A DNA stretch of 64,000 nucleotides. Source: Candidatus Muiribacterium halophilum. GTDB lineage: Bacteria; Muiribacteriota; Muiribacteriia; Muiribacteriales; Muiribacteriaceae. Both the position numbers and the translations under genes were made by a program. Shown in pieces: positions 26,113 through 35,785 of this stretch. The stretch covers positions 1 to 64,000 of the forward strand of contig JALOAD010000016.1 in assembly GCA_023228995.1 (NCBI GenBank), in the 5' to 3' direction. Numbering within the stretch: the stretch's first letter is position 1; every line of letters starts with the position of its first letter. Below the pieces are notes generated by a model, which worked only from the letters and a program-made list of their open reading frames with translations, ran no database searches and had not been told where the DNA came from.

Positions 26113-26695
26113 AAGTAAAATAATATTTATTTTATATTTTGTTTTTATTTTTACATTAGGATGTAAACCTTATTTTATGCTAGATGATAAAGGCAAAATT
26201 GAGAGAATAATTGAAAAATATGCGAGTTTTCTTGATTCAAATAAAGTAGAGGAATCTTTTAAATTATTAACTTTTATACATGATGCAAAATCAAAAAATT
26301 ATAAAATGTATGAAATGGCACAGAATCTTGTATCAAATAATTATGAAGAAACAGATTATATTTTAAAAGAAATAACAATAAATAACGATTATACAGCTTC
26401 GGTTGAACTTGACATGGTGTTTTCTTCATATAAACCTGTTGCAAGAAAAATAAAAGTAGAAACACAGTTTTTTATGTATAAACCTGAAAATTCACAGATA
26501 TGGTTTATTGCATCAGGTAATGAGGATTCAAGGAAAAAATTTCTTAATAATGTTAAAGAATCTGAAGGTTTAAAACTTGTATCTGACAAAACTTTTTTTT
26601 CATGGAAAGGTAGTTGGGTAGAAGAACAAAATATAAAGTTTGAAAATGGAAAGACTTTTTTATTAAAAGATAATGAATGGATTGAGCAAAATTAA
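26102..26695 (+). CDS. Predicted lipoprotein, unknown
   Basis: 197 residues with a signal peptide ending FIFTLGC (lipobox, Cys about 21). The mature part looks like a small cystatin/NTF2-type alpha+beta domain: an N-terminal helix (KIERIIEKYASFLDSNKVEE), then strands (YILKEITINNDYTASVELDM; YKPVARKIKVETQFFMY; QIWFIASGN). GGAGACC precedes the ATG. Embedded in the glycan operon with overlaps on both sides. Function unknown. Confidence 0.72.
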   Translation: MKFKSKIIFILYFVFIFTLGCKPYFMLDDKGKIERIIEKYASFLDSNKVEESFKLLTFIHDAKSKNYKMYEMAQNLVSNNYEETDYILKEITINNDYTASVELDMVFSSYKPVARKIKVETQFFMYKPENSQIWFIASGNEDSRKKFLNNVKESEGLKLVSDKTFFSWKGSWVEEQNIKFENGKTFLLKDNEWIEQN

Positions 26696-28361
26696 TTCTA
26701 TAATATTTAAGACATTATTTATTTTATTTTTTTTAATGTATCCTGTAACATTTTTAATGGTATTTTGTTTTTTAATACCTGGATTTTTTTTATGCAAAGG
26801 TAAAATTGAGTATGTAATTTTATACTCTTGTTTATTTTATTATTCAAATATTCTTTTAATTAATTTAACTAAATTAAATATTAAATTTTTAATTACAATT
26901 ATTTTTGTTGAGATAATATCTTTTCTGATTTTTAATTTTAAAAATACAAAAATTATAAAAATACCTAAAAATTTATATAATTGTATTTCTTTTGTAATTC
27001 TTATATCAATTATAATGGGATTTTTTCTACCGTATTTTAATTTTTCAGATGCAATGTATCATTATTCATTTTTAAGAAAGATTTTAACAGAACAAAAATT
27101 TATAAATTTTTCTCCATTTTATGGAAGTGAATTTTATGATATAAGATATTCTTATTCTTTTGTAATTCCTTTATATTCGTTTTTTGTAAAATTGCTTAAT
27201 AATATATTTTCTTTGAATTCAAGTATAAGATATGTTTGGAATTCAAGTAGTATTTTTGTTTATATATTATCTGTTTTATCCTGGTTTATATGTATAAAAT
27301 CATATTATGGTAAAAAAACTGCAAAAATTAGTATATTTGTTTTTACAATACTTTTTTTTGGTATAAGTTCTGATTTATGGAATGGTCTTGCTTTTTCATT
27401 ATCAATTTACCCTCTTTCTTTTGCATTATTTATAATGTTGCCGATTATTCTTTATGTTTTAAAGCAAAATAATCGATATCTTCTTATAATTTTAGGGTTT
27501 GTATTATCTGGAATACATATTTTTTATGCTTTGTTATTTTTATTTCATATAATAATATATTCTTTGATAAAGAAAAGATATTTTTATATATTTTGTTATA
27601 TTTTAGGGATATTACCAATAACAATGCTAAAATTTTATAATTTTAATATTCAAAATGAATTTTTTAACAATATAACTTCAATTTCGTATAATTATCTTTT
27701 TAAACATTCAATGAATGGAGTATCAGGATATATTAATGTTATATTATTTTTTGTTTTTATGATTTTTTATAAAATTTTTAAAAAAAGAAAATTCATATTT
27801 TATCTTTATATTGCTTCTATTATTCTTATTTTAATTACTCCATTATTTAGTAAAATAATTACTTTAAATTCTCAAAAACTTTTAAGGATTTATCAGATAA
27901 TTCCGCCGGTTTTATATTTTTCTCCGGTATTTTTAATTTTTTATAAAAGAATGAAAAAAACAATTATATTTGTTTTTATTGTATTTTTATTAATTACAAC
28001 ATTTAATTTAACAATTAAGTCTAATAAAAGTACATTAAAACAAGCTCTTGCAATTGAAAAAATTCTTATAAATGCTGATTTAAAGGGTAAAATATTATGT
28101 GATCCTTCTTTTTCTATGTTAATTACAAGTTTTACATCAGCTTATGCAATATCTGTACTTCCTGAGTATTCTGCTCCATCTGTTAAAAATATATATGAAA
28201 GACAAAAAGCTTATGATATGTTTTTACAAAAGGGTGAAATAATCTTTGAATGTGATTATGTATTGATTTTACCTGAACATAAAATATTTGCTGAAAAATA
28301 CAAAAACAAAATAAATATTGGAAAAGATTTTTATTTAATAGATTTAAAGAAAGGGGAATAG
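26673..28361 (+). CDS. Polytopic membrane protein, GT-C glycosyltransferase-like
   Basis: 562 residues with about twelve membrane helices. The early loop between the first helices contains FNFSDAMYHYSFLRKIL (about 118-134) and FSPFYGSEFYDIRYSYSF, which resembles the acidic catalytic loop of GT-C enzymes using lipid-phosphate sugars. The C-terminal 100 residues are soluble (LIDPSFSMLITSFTSAYAIS-like). It overlaps the lipoprotein gene by 23 bases. A TTG at 26682 is an alternative start. The GT-C assignment rests on topology and context, not on a firm motif. Confidence 0.6.
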   Translation: MNGLSKINSIIFKTLFILFFLMYPVTFLMVFCFLIPGFFLCKGKIEYVILYSCLFYYSNILLINLTKLNIKFLITIIFVEIISFLIFNFKNTKIIKIPKNLYNCISFVILISIIMGFFLPYFNFSDAMYHYSFLRKILTEQKFINFSPFYGSEFYDIRYSYSFVIPLYSFFVKLLNNIFSLNSSIRYVWNSSSIFVYILSVLSWFICIKSYYGKKTAKISIFVFTILFFGISSDLWNGLAFSLSIYPLSFALFIMLPIILYVLKQNNRYLLIILGFVLSGIHIFYALLFLFHIIIYSLIKKRYFYIFCYILGILPITMLKFYNFNIQNEFFNNITSISYNYLFKHSMNGVSGYINVILFFVFMIFYKIFKKRKFIFYLYIASIILILITPLFSKIITLNSQKLLRIYQIIPPVLYFSPVFLIFYKRMKKTIIFVFIVFLLITTFNLTIKSNKSTLKQALAIEKILINADLKGKILCDPSFSMLITSFTSAYAISVLPEYSAPSVKNIYERQKAYDMFLQKGEIIFECDYVLILPEHKIFAEKYKNKINIGKDFYLIDLKKGE

Positions 28362-28428
28362 AGAACAGCGGGGAAAACACCGGGATGCGGGGTTTGGGAC
28401 TTGGGAAAAAAGATAAAGGCAAGGGAAA

Positions 28429-30036
28429 ATGGGAAATTATAAAATACAAAAGTGTTGTCATCATGGTATGATTTTGAGACGGGATCTTATTTTATTAACT
28501 TTTATTCTTTGTATTGTTTATATATCAAATATTGGAAATTCTTTTACAACAAGAGATTCTGCTGAATTTTTGCAAGTTGGCCAGTTTCTTGATATTTCAC
28601 ATTCTCCTGGAGCTCCTTTATATGGAATATTTGCCAAAATTGCTTTTTTTATTGGAAAATATAGAGGAATAAATTTTTTATCTTTTGTTTTTATAATAAT
28701 ATCATTTTATTTTGCTTATAAAATAAGTTTAAAATTAAATATAAATATTTTTGTTATATTTTGCTTTTATCTGCTTTATAGCGTTAGATATTACGGAGTT
28801 ATATCTGAGATATATTCTATTAATTTATGTTTTTTTACAATAGCTATTTATTACTTTTTAATTAAAAACAATAAAAATCTTTTTTTTACTTTAGGGCTTT
28901 TATGTACTATAACTCCTATAAATATTGTTTTTATAATTCCATTTTTTTTATTTAAGCTAAATGAATTAAAGCAGAATAAAAAAATTATTCTACTTTTTTT
29001 ATTACCTTTATTATTATGGTTTTATATTCCAATAAGATCTATAAATAATCCCCCACTTGATTATGGAAATGCAGATAATTTAATTAATACAATAAATCAT
29101 ATAAGAGGAAAAGACTTTAAGGTTGCTTCTAATGTTCTTGATTTCTCTAAAGATATATTTTTGCTTAATATCAAACAAATAGCTTCAAATCTGTTAAAAA
29201 GACCTGAGAGTTATGTTTTTTTAGCAGGTTTTATATTTTTTATTAAAAGAAAAGATTATTCTAATAAAAATATTTTATATTTTTTATTTAGTGTTTTTTT
29301 AATATTTATTGTATTTTTTATTTTACTTTCATTGAGAATTGAACATAGTACTCACTTTTTAATACCTGGATTTTTTTCTTTATATATTATTATGGGTATT
29401 TTTATTTCAAAAAGTAAATTTTTGATAATAATTAGTTTTTTTATATTATTTTTTGTAAATATATTTCCATTTAATATTGATAACTCTGAGTTTGTTAATA
29501 ATTTCACAAACAATATAATTGATTCAATAGAACAACCTGCAATTTTTTTTACTTCAATTGATAATAGGAATTTTTATTTTCAATTTATGGATAATTCAAA
29601 ATTATTAAAAAAAGATATTATTTTTATAAATATGCTAAATCTTAAAGATAAATGGTATTTAAAAAAACTTTCAAAAAAAATTAATATTCCTCAAATTGAA
29701 TCGGATAATATTGAATTTAATTTGAATTCTATTATTGAATTAAATAAAAACTCTAAAAATATATATTTTGATTTAGAAAATCCTAATTATAATGTTTATT
29801 CACAAGGTCTTATATATCAGCTTGAAAAAACTTCATTTTCAAATAAAGATATTATTAATAAAATATGTAATATTCCTAAAAAAAATATTAGTTTATATAA
29901 TGATCCTGAATTGTATAATATAATGATATCCTATGATATTATGTTTAATAAGTATTTGAATATTAATAAATATGATGAAAATATATTAAAGGAATACAAT
30001 AAATGGCAAGAATTTTATACTGGGGATTTTTATTAA
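28429..30036 (+). CDS. DUF2723 membrane protein (protein O-mannosyltransferase-like)
   Basis: 535 residues; about ten membrane helices in the N-terminal 370, then a soluble tail. The DUF2723 signature is clear near residues 43-65: TTRDSAEFLQVGQFLDI and SHSPGAPLYGIFAKI, with the catalytic-type Asp in RDSAEF. Such enzymes transfer lipid-linked sugars. The first 20 codons are odd: CCHHGMILRRDL is the translation of a dispersed palindromic repeat (28456-28487). ATG 28468, inside that repeat, is an alternative start that would still leave the first helix intact. The preceding 65 bases are G-rich compared with neighbours. Confidence 0.82.
   Translation: MGNYKIQKCCHHGMILRRDLILLTFILCIVYISNIGNSFTTRDSAEFLQVGQFLDISHSPGAPLYGIFAKIAFFIGKYRGINFLSFVFIIISFYFAYKISLKLNINIFVIFCFYLLYSVRYYGVISEIYSINLCFFTIAIYYFLIKNNKNLFFTLGLLCTITPINIVFIIPFFLFKLNELKQNKKIILLFLLPLLLWFYIPIRSINNPPLDYGNADNLINTINHIRGKDFKVASNVLDFSKDIFLLNIKQIASNLLKRPESYVFLAGFIFFIKRKDYSNKNILYFLFSVFLIFIVFFILLSLRIEHSTHFLIPGFFSLYIIMGIFISKSKFLIIISFFILFFVNIFPFNIDNSEFVNNFTNNIIDSIEQPAIFFTSIDNRNFYFQFMDNSKLLKKDIIFINMLNLKDKWYLKKLSKKINIPQIESDNIEFNLNSIIELNKNSKNIYFDLENPNYNVYSQGLIYQLEKTSFSNKDIINKICNIPKKNISLYNDPELYNIMISYDIMFNKYLNINKYDENILKEYNKWQEFYTGDFY
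28456..28487 (+). repeat. GTCATCCCGG-type repeat captured in coding sequence
   Basis: TGTCATCATGGTATGATTTT followed by GAGACGGGATCT, clearly a member of the family at 58401-58488. It encodes CHHGMILRRDL; the same frame of the 58-kb copies reads CHPGMILSRDL. Confidence 0.75.
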
Positions 30037-31610
30037 TTCTTTTTACTCCATGTTTTTTTCAAAATGAAGCTTGGGTTATTGAAAGACTTTCAATAGTATT
30101 ATTTTTTACAATAATTAGTTTTTTTATTAAGAAAGATAGCTTAAAACTTACAAAATTTGATTTTTATATATCGATATTTTTTATTTTTCAGATTGTATTA
30201 TCAATTTTTAGAGATAATTTTTATGAAAGTATTTATTCAATATTTTGGTTTTTAAGTTTATTTTTAGGTTCTATTTTGTTAAGAAATATTAAATATACAA
30301 GGTTGAGAAGAAATATTCTTTTTACAATATATTATTTTGATTTTCTCATAATAGCTGATTATTTTAATGTTTTTAATTATTTAATGTCATTTTTTAAATA
30401 TGGATTTTTATCTCAAAGAGGAGAGCTTATAGATTCAAGTTTATGGTTTATTAATGGTAATATGCTTGGTAACTTTTTGCTTTTTGCAGCAATTCCTGGC
30501 GTTATTTATGCAAGAAAATTTAAACGATTTTATTTATTAAATTTATTTCACGCTTTTGCAATATTTCTTACTGGTAATTTTACAGCTTTATTTATTTTTA
30601 TATCAATTCATATATTTAATATTTCAAAAAACAAATATTTTAAAAAAACCTTAATATTATCTGCAATTATTTTAGGAATATTATTTTCAAGTTATATTAT
30701 TTTTTCTCAAAATATAAATTCAAGTCTTTATCATAGAAAAATTTTATATAAAACCGCTATTGAACAAATTATAGAAAATCCAATTTTTGGCAGTGGAGCT
30801 GGACTTTTTAGATATAATTATTATAGATTGCTGCAAAATTTTGATATAAACAAAGATTTTGATTATTTACCTCCATCTCATTATGTTCATAATGATTATT
30901 TACAGATTATATCTGAAAATGGTTTTTTTGGAATTATATTAATTTTCTTATTTTTTAATTTATTTTTTAAAAACAAAAATAATCAAAATTTTATATATAT
31001 TTTTGCATTTTCTATTATAGCTTTTGTTCAGCATATACTTTATTCTGAACGAGCTTTGTTTTTATTTATAATTTTTTTATGTTCATATAATTTTAAAAAT
31101 ACTATAAAAATAAAAACTAAATATATAAAATTATCAATTTTTATATTATTAATTTATTTTATTTTTATATTTATAGGTGCTCTTGGTTTTGAATATTCAG
31201 AAAATCCTCCAAAAATGGAAGTTTTTTCTATTATAAGACCTGGATATTCTTTTTTATATACAAATATAGCTTTAGCTTATGGTAGAGAAAAAAACAATGA
31301 AAAAACCGAAGAATATTATGTAAAATCAATAAAATATGATAAGTTTTGGGGAGAACATTATTATAGATATGGAAGATTTTTAATTAATAATAATGAAATA
31401 AAAAAAAGTTTGGAAAATTTTAAAATTGCAATTAATTATAATAATTTAAGAAGAAAATTTGAAATAGCTCAAGAAGCTTTGTATTATACATATATAACAG
31501 GGAATAAAGAAGAATTTGAATATTTTTATGAATTATCTGAAAAAAATATTTTTTTCGAAGATCAGAGGGTTCATTTTGAATCAATTAAAAAAAGATTGAA
31601 AAATAATTAA
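30003..31610 (+). CDS. O-antigen ligase/polymerase (Wzy/WaaL family) with TPR tail
   Basis: 535 residues with about eleven membrane helices. The O-antigen ligase signature in a periplasmic loop is good: NPIFGSGAGLFRYNYYRLL (about 258-276), then PPSHYVHNDYLQIISENGFF (about 287-306), with the key His/Asn-Asp. The C-terminal 120 residues are TPR-like (ENPPKMEVFS...YTNIALAYGREKNNEKTEEY; EHYYRYGRFLINNNEIKKSL). Such enzymes join or polymerise lipid-linked glycans onto lipid A core, protein or each other. It overlaps the DUF2723 gene by 34 bases. Confidence 0.87.
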   Translation: MARILYWGFLLILFTPCFFQNEAWVIERLSIVLFFTIISFFIKKDSLKLTKFDFYISIFFIFQIVLSIFRDNFYESIYSIFWFLSLFLGSILLRNIKYTRLRRNILFTIYYFDFLIIADYFNVFNYLMSFFKYGFLSQRGELIDSSLWFINGNMLGNFLLFAAIPGVIYARKFKRFYLLNLFHAFAIFLTGNFTALFIFISIHIFNISKNKYFKKTLILSAIILGILFSSYIIFSQNINSSLYHRKILYKTAIEQIIENPIFGSGAGLFRYNYYRLLQNFDINKDFDYLPPSHYVHNDYLQIISENGFFGIILIFLFFNLFFKNKNNQNFIYIFAFSIIAFVQHILYSERALFLFIIFLCSYNFKNTIKIKTKYIKLSIFILLIYFIFIFIGALGFEYSENPPKMEVFSIIRPGYSFLYTNIALAYGREKNNEKTEEYYVKSIKYDKFWGEHYYRYGRFLINNNEIKKSLENFKIAINYNNLRRKFEIAQEALYYTYITGNKEEFEYFYELSEKNIFFEDQRVHFESIKKRLKNN

Positions 31611-31676
31611 TGTTATTGTAAAATATTCTGCAATCTATATTACCCGCTGGTAAATAAACTGTACAGGAGTGAGATT

Positions 31677-33761
31677 ATGAAATTATACGATTCAGACAAG
31701 ATTAGAAATGTCGTTCTTTTAGGACCGTCAGGTGCTGGAAAAACTTCAATAGCAGAAGCATTTCTTTTTAATTCAGGAGCTAATAATAGACTTGGAAGTG
31801 TTGATTCTGGAACAAGTGTTTGTGATTTTCTTGAAGAAGAACATGAAAAGAAAATGTCAATTAGCGGAAAACTTGCAGTTAACGAATGGAATGAATGCAA
31901 GATAAATCTTCTGGACACTCCAGGTTCACCAGATTTTCAGGGTGAAGCAATTAGAATGTCTTATGTTGCTGATGGTTTTGTTCTTGTTCTGGATGCATCT
32001 TCTGGAGTTGATGCTCAAGCAATTAAAAGTTACGAATATGTTGAAGGTAAAGCAGGTCTTGTTTTTATAAACAAAATGGAAGTAGAAAGAGCAAATTTTA
32101 ATAATGTACTTTCTCAAGTTAAAGAAAGAATTTCATCTACAGCTATTCCAATTGTAATTCCTATGGGACTTGAAAAAGATTTCGTTGGGGTTATAGATCT
32201 TATAAATGAAAAAGCTATAACAGCTGATGAAACTGGTAAAAATTTAACTATATCTGAAATTCCTGAAGAATATGCAGATGAAGTTGCAAAATACAAAGAA
32301 CAGCTTATTGAATCAATTGTTGAAACTGATGAATCAATGATGGAAAAATATCTTGAAGGTGAAGATATATCAAATGAACTTCTTATTAATGCTTTTGTAA
32401 ATGCTTCCAAAAAAGGTCAGCTTATGGGAGTTTTATGTGGAAATGCATCAAAAAATATTGGTGTTTTAAAACTTATGGATTTTGTTACAAATTATCTTCC
32501 TGCACCGACAGAAATTGAAAACATTGTAGCAATTGATGAAGAAACAAATGAAGAAATTGAATTTAAAATTGAAACTGATAAAGATTTTACAGCATTTGTT
32601 TTTAAAACTATGAGTGAAACTCAATCTGGTGAAAGTGCTTATTTTAAAGTGATGAGTGGTAAATTCAAAGCTGGAGAAATTAGAAATGTAACAAAAAATA
32701 GTTTTGAAAGAATAAATAATATATTTTCTTTAAGAGGAAAAGATAAAGTTGATTGCTCAGAATTAATAGCTGGAGATATTGGAGTTACTGTTAAATTAAA
32801 AAGTACTGGTACTAATGATACACTTTCTTCTTCAAAAAACTTTGTTGAACATAAAAAAATTAAGTTTCCTGAAGCTTTAATTGCAATTGCAATTGTTCCA
32901 AAAACACAGGCGGATCAAGATAAATTAGGAACTGCTCTTAATAAACTAAGAGATGAAGATCCTACAATGAGAGTTGTTTTTAATCCAGAATTTCTTCAAA
33001 CAATTGTATCTGGAATGGGAGAACAGCATCTTAATGTTGTAATAAATAGGCTGAAAAAAAGAAATGGACTTGAAGTTGAAGTTGAAAAACCTAGAATAGC
33101 TTATAGAGAAACAATAAGAAATTCAGTTAAGACTGAAAAAAAATATAAAAAACAGTCTGGTGGTAAAGGTCAATATGGTCATTGTCTTCTTGAAATGCAT
33201 CCTCTTGAAAGAGGTGTTGGATTTGAATTTGTAGATAAAATTTTTGGTGGATCAATTCCTGGAAAATATGTTCCTTCTATTGAAAAAGGTTGTAGAGAAT
33301 CAATGGAAAAAGGTACTCTTGCAGGATATCCAGTAATTGATATTAAGGTTGTTGTATATGATGGATCTTTTCATCCTGTTGATTCATCTGATATGGCTTT
33401 TAAACTTGCTGGTTCTATGGCTTTTAAAGATGGTATGGATAAAGCATCTCCAGTAATTCTTGAACCTATAATGGAAGTTGAAGTAGTTATTCCTGATGAG
33501 TTTATGGGTGATATTATGGGTGATATGAATGGAAGGCGTGGTAGAATAATGGGTACAGAAGCTTATAAAAAAGGTTTTACAAAAGTAAAATCTACAGTTC
33601 CTGAATCTGAAATGTATAAATATATAAATGATTTAAGATCTATGACTCAAGGACAGGGTACATTTACTATGAAATTAGATCATTATGAAGAATGTCCTTC
33701 AAATGTTCAGGAAAAAGTTGTTGCCGAAACTAAAAAATTAGAAGAAGAATCAGATAAATAA
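31677..33761 (+). CDS. Elongation factor G-like GTPase (EF-G paralogue)
   Basis: 694 residues with all five EF-G domains. The P-loop GPSGAGKTS lies at 16-24 and G4 is NKME. G3 reads DTPGSPDF (80-87), with Ser84 where true EF-G has the GTP-hydrolysis His of DTPGHVDF; the RGIT switch I motif is also changed (KKMSIS). This is typical of EF-G-like/EF-G2 paralogues of uncertain role, not the main translocase. Domain IV contains GGKGQYGHC, DGSFHPVDSSDMAF and MGDMNGRRGRIMG. It lies alone between glycan genes, with GGAG-type spacing before ATG and a terminator after it. Confidence 0.9.
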   Translation: MKLYDSDKIRNVVLLGPSGAGKTSIAEAFLFNSGANNRLGSVDSGTSVCDFLEEEHEKKMSISGKLAVNEWNECKINLLDTPGSPDFQGEAIRMSYVADGFVLVLDASSGVDAQAIKSYEYVEGKAGLVFINKMEVERANFNNVLSQVKERISSTAIPIVIPMGLEKDFVGVIDLINEKAITADETGKNLTISEIPEEYADEVAKYKEQLIESIVETDESMMEKYLEGEDISNELLINAFVNASKKGQLMGVLCGNASKNIGVLKLMDFVTNYLPAPTEIENIVAIDEETNEEIEFKIETDKDFTAFVFKTMSETQSGESAYFKVMSGKFKAGEIRNVTKNSFERINNIFSLRGKDKVDCSELIAGDIGVTVKLKSTGTNDTLSSSKNFVEHKKIKFPEALIAIAIVPKTQADQDKLGTALNKLRDEDPTMRVVFNPEFLQTIVSGMGEQHLNVVINRLKKRNGLEVEVEKPRIAYRETIRNSVKTEKKYKKQSGGKGQYGHCLLEMHPLERGVGFEFVDKIFGGSIPGKYVPSIEKGCRESMEKGTLAGYPVIDIKVVVYDGSFHPVDSSDMAFKLAGSMAFKDGMDKASPVILEPIMEVEVVIPDEFMGDIMGDMNGRRGRIMGTEAYKKGFTKVKSTVPESEMYKYINDLRSMTQGQGTFTMKLDHYEECPSNVQEKVVAETKKLEEESDK

Positions 33762-33772
33762 AACTTTTTAAT

Positions 33773-33804
33773 AAAAAGAGAGGTGAAAACCTCTCTTTTT
33801 TTTT
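33773..33804 (+). terminator. Intrinsic terminator after EF-G-like gene
   Basis: AAAAAGAGAGGT / ACCTCTCTTTTT stem with a GAAA tetraloop and nine T. Confidence 0.93.
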
Positions 33805-33814
33805 GGAGAAATTC

Positions 33815-34894
33815 TTGAAGAAAATAGCTTTTATAGTACCTGATTTAGGTGGTGGAGGTGCAGAAAAAGCACTTCTTGTTTTAGCAAACAAATTTAGTGA
33901 AAAACATAAAGTCATTATTGTACTTTTTAAAAAAAAAGGTGTTTTCTTAGATTTTGTTTCAGATAAAATCAATATAATTTCACTTAAAAAAAATCATAAA
34001 AATCTATTACATATTCCTTTATTATTATTAAAACTTAGAAAATCATTAAAAAATTCAGATATAATTTTTTGTGGATTTCAACTATTTACAGAATTTTATG
34101 TTTTATTATCATTATTTGGATTAAATAAAAAAATTATTCCTGTTATACAAACTAATGTTAGTTTTATGATGAAGAAAATTAATATATACAATTATTTATC
34201 AAGAAAAATTATAGGTTTTTTATATAATAGAATGGATAAAATTGTTTGTGCAAGCAAAGGAATAAAATCAGATATTATAAATAATCTGTTTGTAAAAGAA
34301 AACAAACTCAAAGTAATTTACAATCCATTATATTTTTTTGACCAAAACGAAGGAAAAATAATATACTATTTTGAAAAACCAATTTTTATAACTCTTGCTA
34401 GATTAAGTTATCAAAAACGAATTGATACTACTATAAAAGCTTTTAATGAGTTTTTAAAAGTTAAAAAACATGGAAGTTTATTGATTTTAGGTGATGGTGA
34501 AGAAAAAGAAAATCTTATAAAATTGGCAAAAAAATATAATATAAGCGAAAAAGTTTATTTTAAAGGATTTGTTCATAATATATCAGATTATCTAAGATGT
34601 TCTGATGTTTTTTTATTAACTTCAGATGTAGAAGGATTCGGGAATGTACTTATAGAAGCTATGTATTATGGTCTTCCTGTTATATCAACAAATTGCACAG
34701 GACCTTGTGAAGTTCTTGAAAACGGAAAATATGGTATAATAGTTAATAAAGGTGATTATAAAAAAATTTCTGAAAAGATGATTTTTTTAACTGAAAACTG
34801 TAAAATTTTAAATGATATAAAAAGAAAAGGAAAAGCTCGGGTAAAAGAGTTTGATATTGATAAAATATATGATGAATATGAAAAGATCTTATGA
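33815..34894 (+). CDS. Family 4 glycosyltransferase
   Basis: About 359 residues. I prefer TTG 33815, six bases after GGAGAA, over the TTG at 33803 that overlaps the terminator. GT-B fold: KKIAFIVPDLGGGGAEKAL (1-19), the central FITLARLSYQKRIDTTIKAF (about 189-208), LLILGDGEEKENLIKLAKKY, YFKGFVHNISDYLRCSDVFL (about 245-264) and the EX7E motif EGFGNVLIEAMYYGLPVIS. It resembles enzymes that build lipopolysaccharide core or capsular glycans. It overlaps the patatin gene by 17 bases. Confidence 0.9.
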   Translation: MKKIAFIVPDLGGGGAEKALLVLANKFSEKHKVIIVLFKKKGVFLDFVSDKINIISLKKNHKNLLHIPLLLLKLRKSLKNSDIIFCGFQLFTEFYVLLSLFGLNKKIIPVIQTNVSFMMKKINIYNYLSRKIIGFLYNRMDKIVCASKGIKSDIINNLFVKENKLKVIYNPLYFFDQNEGKIIYYFEKPIFITLARLSYQKRIDTTIKAFNEFLKVKKHGSLLILGDGEEKENLIKLAKKYNISEKVYFKGFVHNISDYLRCSDVFLLTSDVEGFGNVLIEAMYYGLPVISTNCTGPCEVLENGKYGIIVNKGDYKKISEKMIFLTENCKILNDIKRKGKARVKEFDIDKIYDEYEKIL

Positions 34895-35744
34895 AAAATA
34901 TGTAATAACTCTAGGTGGTGGAGGTTCAAGAGGACTTTCTCACATAGGAGTATTAAGAATAATAGAAAAAATAGGTTTGCCAGAAAGTATAATAGGATGT
35001 AGTATTGGAGCTATTGTTGGAGCTTTGTTTGCAATATATAAAGATTCAAATGAGGTTCAAAAAAAAATAGAAATTATTATTGAATCTGAAGAGTTTAAAA
35101 AATTCAAACTCGAAAAAGCTGTTAATATTTTTTCATCTTATATTATGATTACTGCTTTATATACAAAAAGATACCTTTTATCTCAAGAAAAAGTTAAAGT
35201 TCTTCTTGCTAAAGTAATTCCTGAAGATTTAATGTTTGAAGATTTACAAATTCCTTTGAAACTGGCTGTTTTTGATTTAAAAAGCGGAAAACAAGAATTT
35301 ATTAACAAAGGAAAAGTTCTCGATGCTGTTGTTGCTTCTTCTGCTATACCTGGTGTTGTTGAACCTCTTGAAATAAATGATAAAATATATGTAGATGGTG
35401 GAATTTCAGGATCTATTCCTTATTATATTTTAAATGAAAAGAAAAAAAATATTGTGGTAAATGTTGGATATTATCCTGAAAATTATGAACAAAATAATAT
35501 GCGTTCTGGTCTTCAAATATTTTATCGTTCTCTTGAATGGCAACTTTATTTTTATGAAATGCTTACTGAAAAAATGTTAAAAGAAAGCAATAAAATGCTT
35601 ATTCTTTCACCTGAAGTAAATAAATTTCAATTAAAGGATTTTGATAAATACAATGAAATAATAAGTCTTGGTGAACTTGAAAGTATTAGAAGAAAAACAG
35701 ATATAGAAAAATTTTTAAAGAAAAAATTGTTTGGAATTTTTTAA
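34878..35744 (+). CDS. Patatin-like phospholipase (RssA/YchK type)
   Basis: About 288 residues. All catalytic elements are visible: the oxyanion loop GGGGSRGLSHIGVL (about 11-24), the nucleophile elbow GCSIGAIVGALF (GxSxG, Ser about 41) and the dyad aspartate in YVDGGISGSIP (DGG, about 172). No signal peptide, so cytoplasmic or membrane-associated. Starts at ATG 34878 rather than 34851, as the extra residues are just read-through of the upstream GT end. Likely substrate: acyl groups of phospholipids or lysophospholipids. Confidence 0.88.
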   Translation: MKRSYEKYVITLGGGGSRGLSHIGVLRIIEKIGLPESIIGCSIGAIVGALFAIYKDSNEVQKKIEIIIESEEFKKFKLEKAVNIFSSYIMITALYTKRYLLSQEKVKVLLAKVIPEDLMFEDLQIPLKLAVFDLKSGKQEFINKGKVLDAVVASSAIPGVVEPLEINDKIYVDGGISGSIPYYILNEKKKNIVVNVGYYPENYEQNNMRSGLQIFYRSLEWQLYFYEMLTEKMLKESNKMLILSPEVNKFQLKDFDKYNEIISLGELESIRRKTDIEKFLKKKLFGIF

Positions 35745-35785
35745 TTTTTGAGAAAAACACATTAATTGTGTAAAATAGGTTATAT

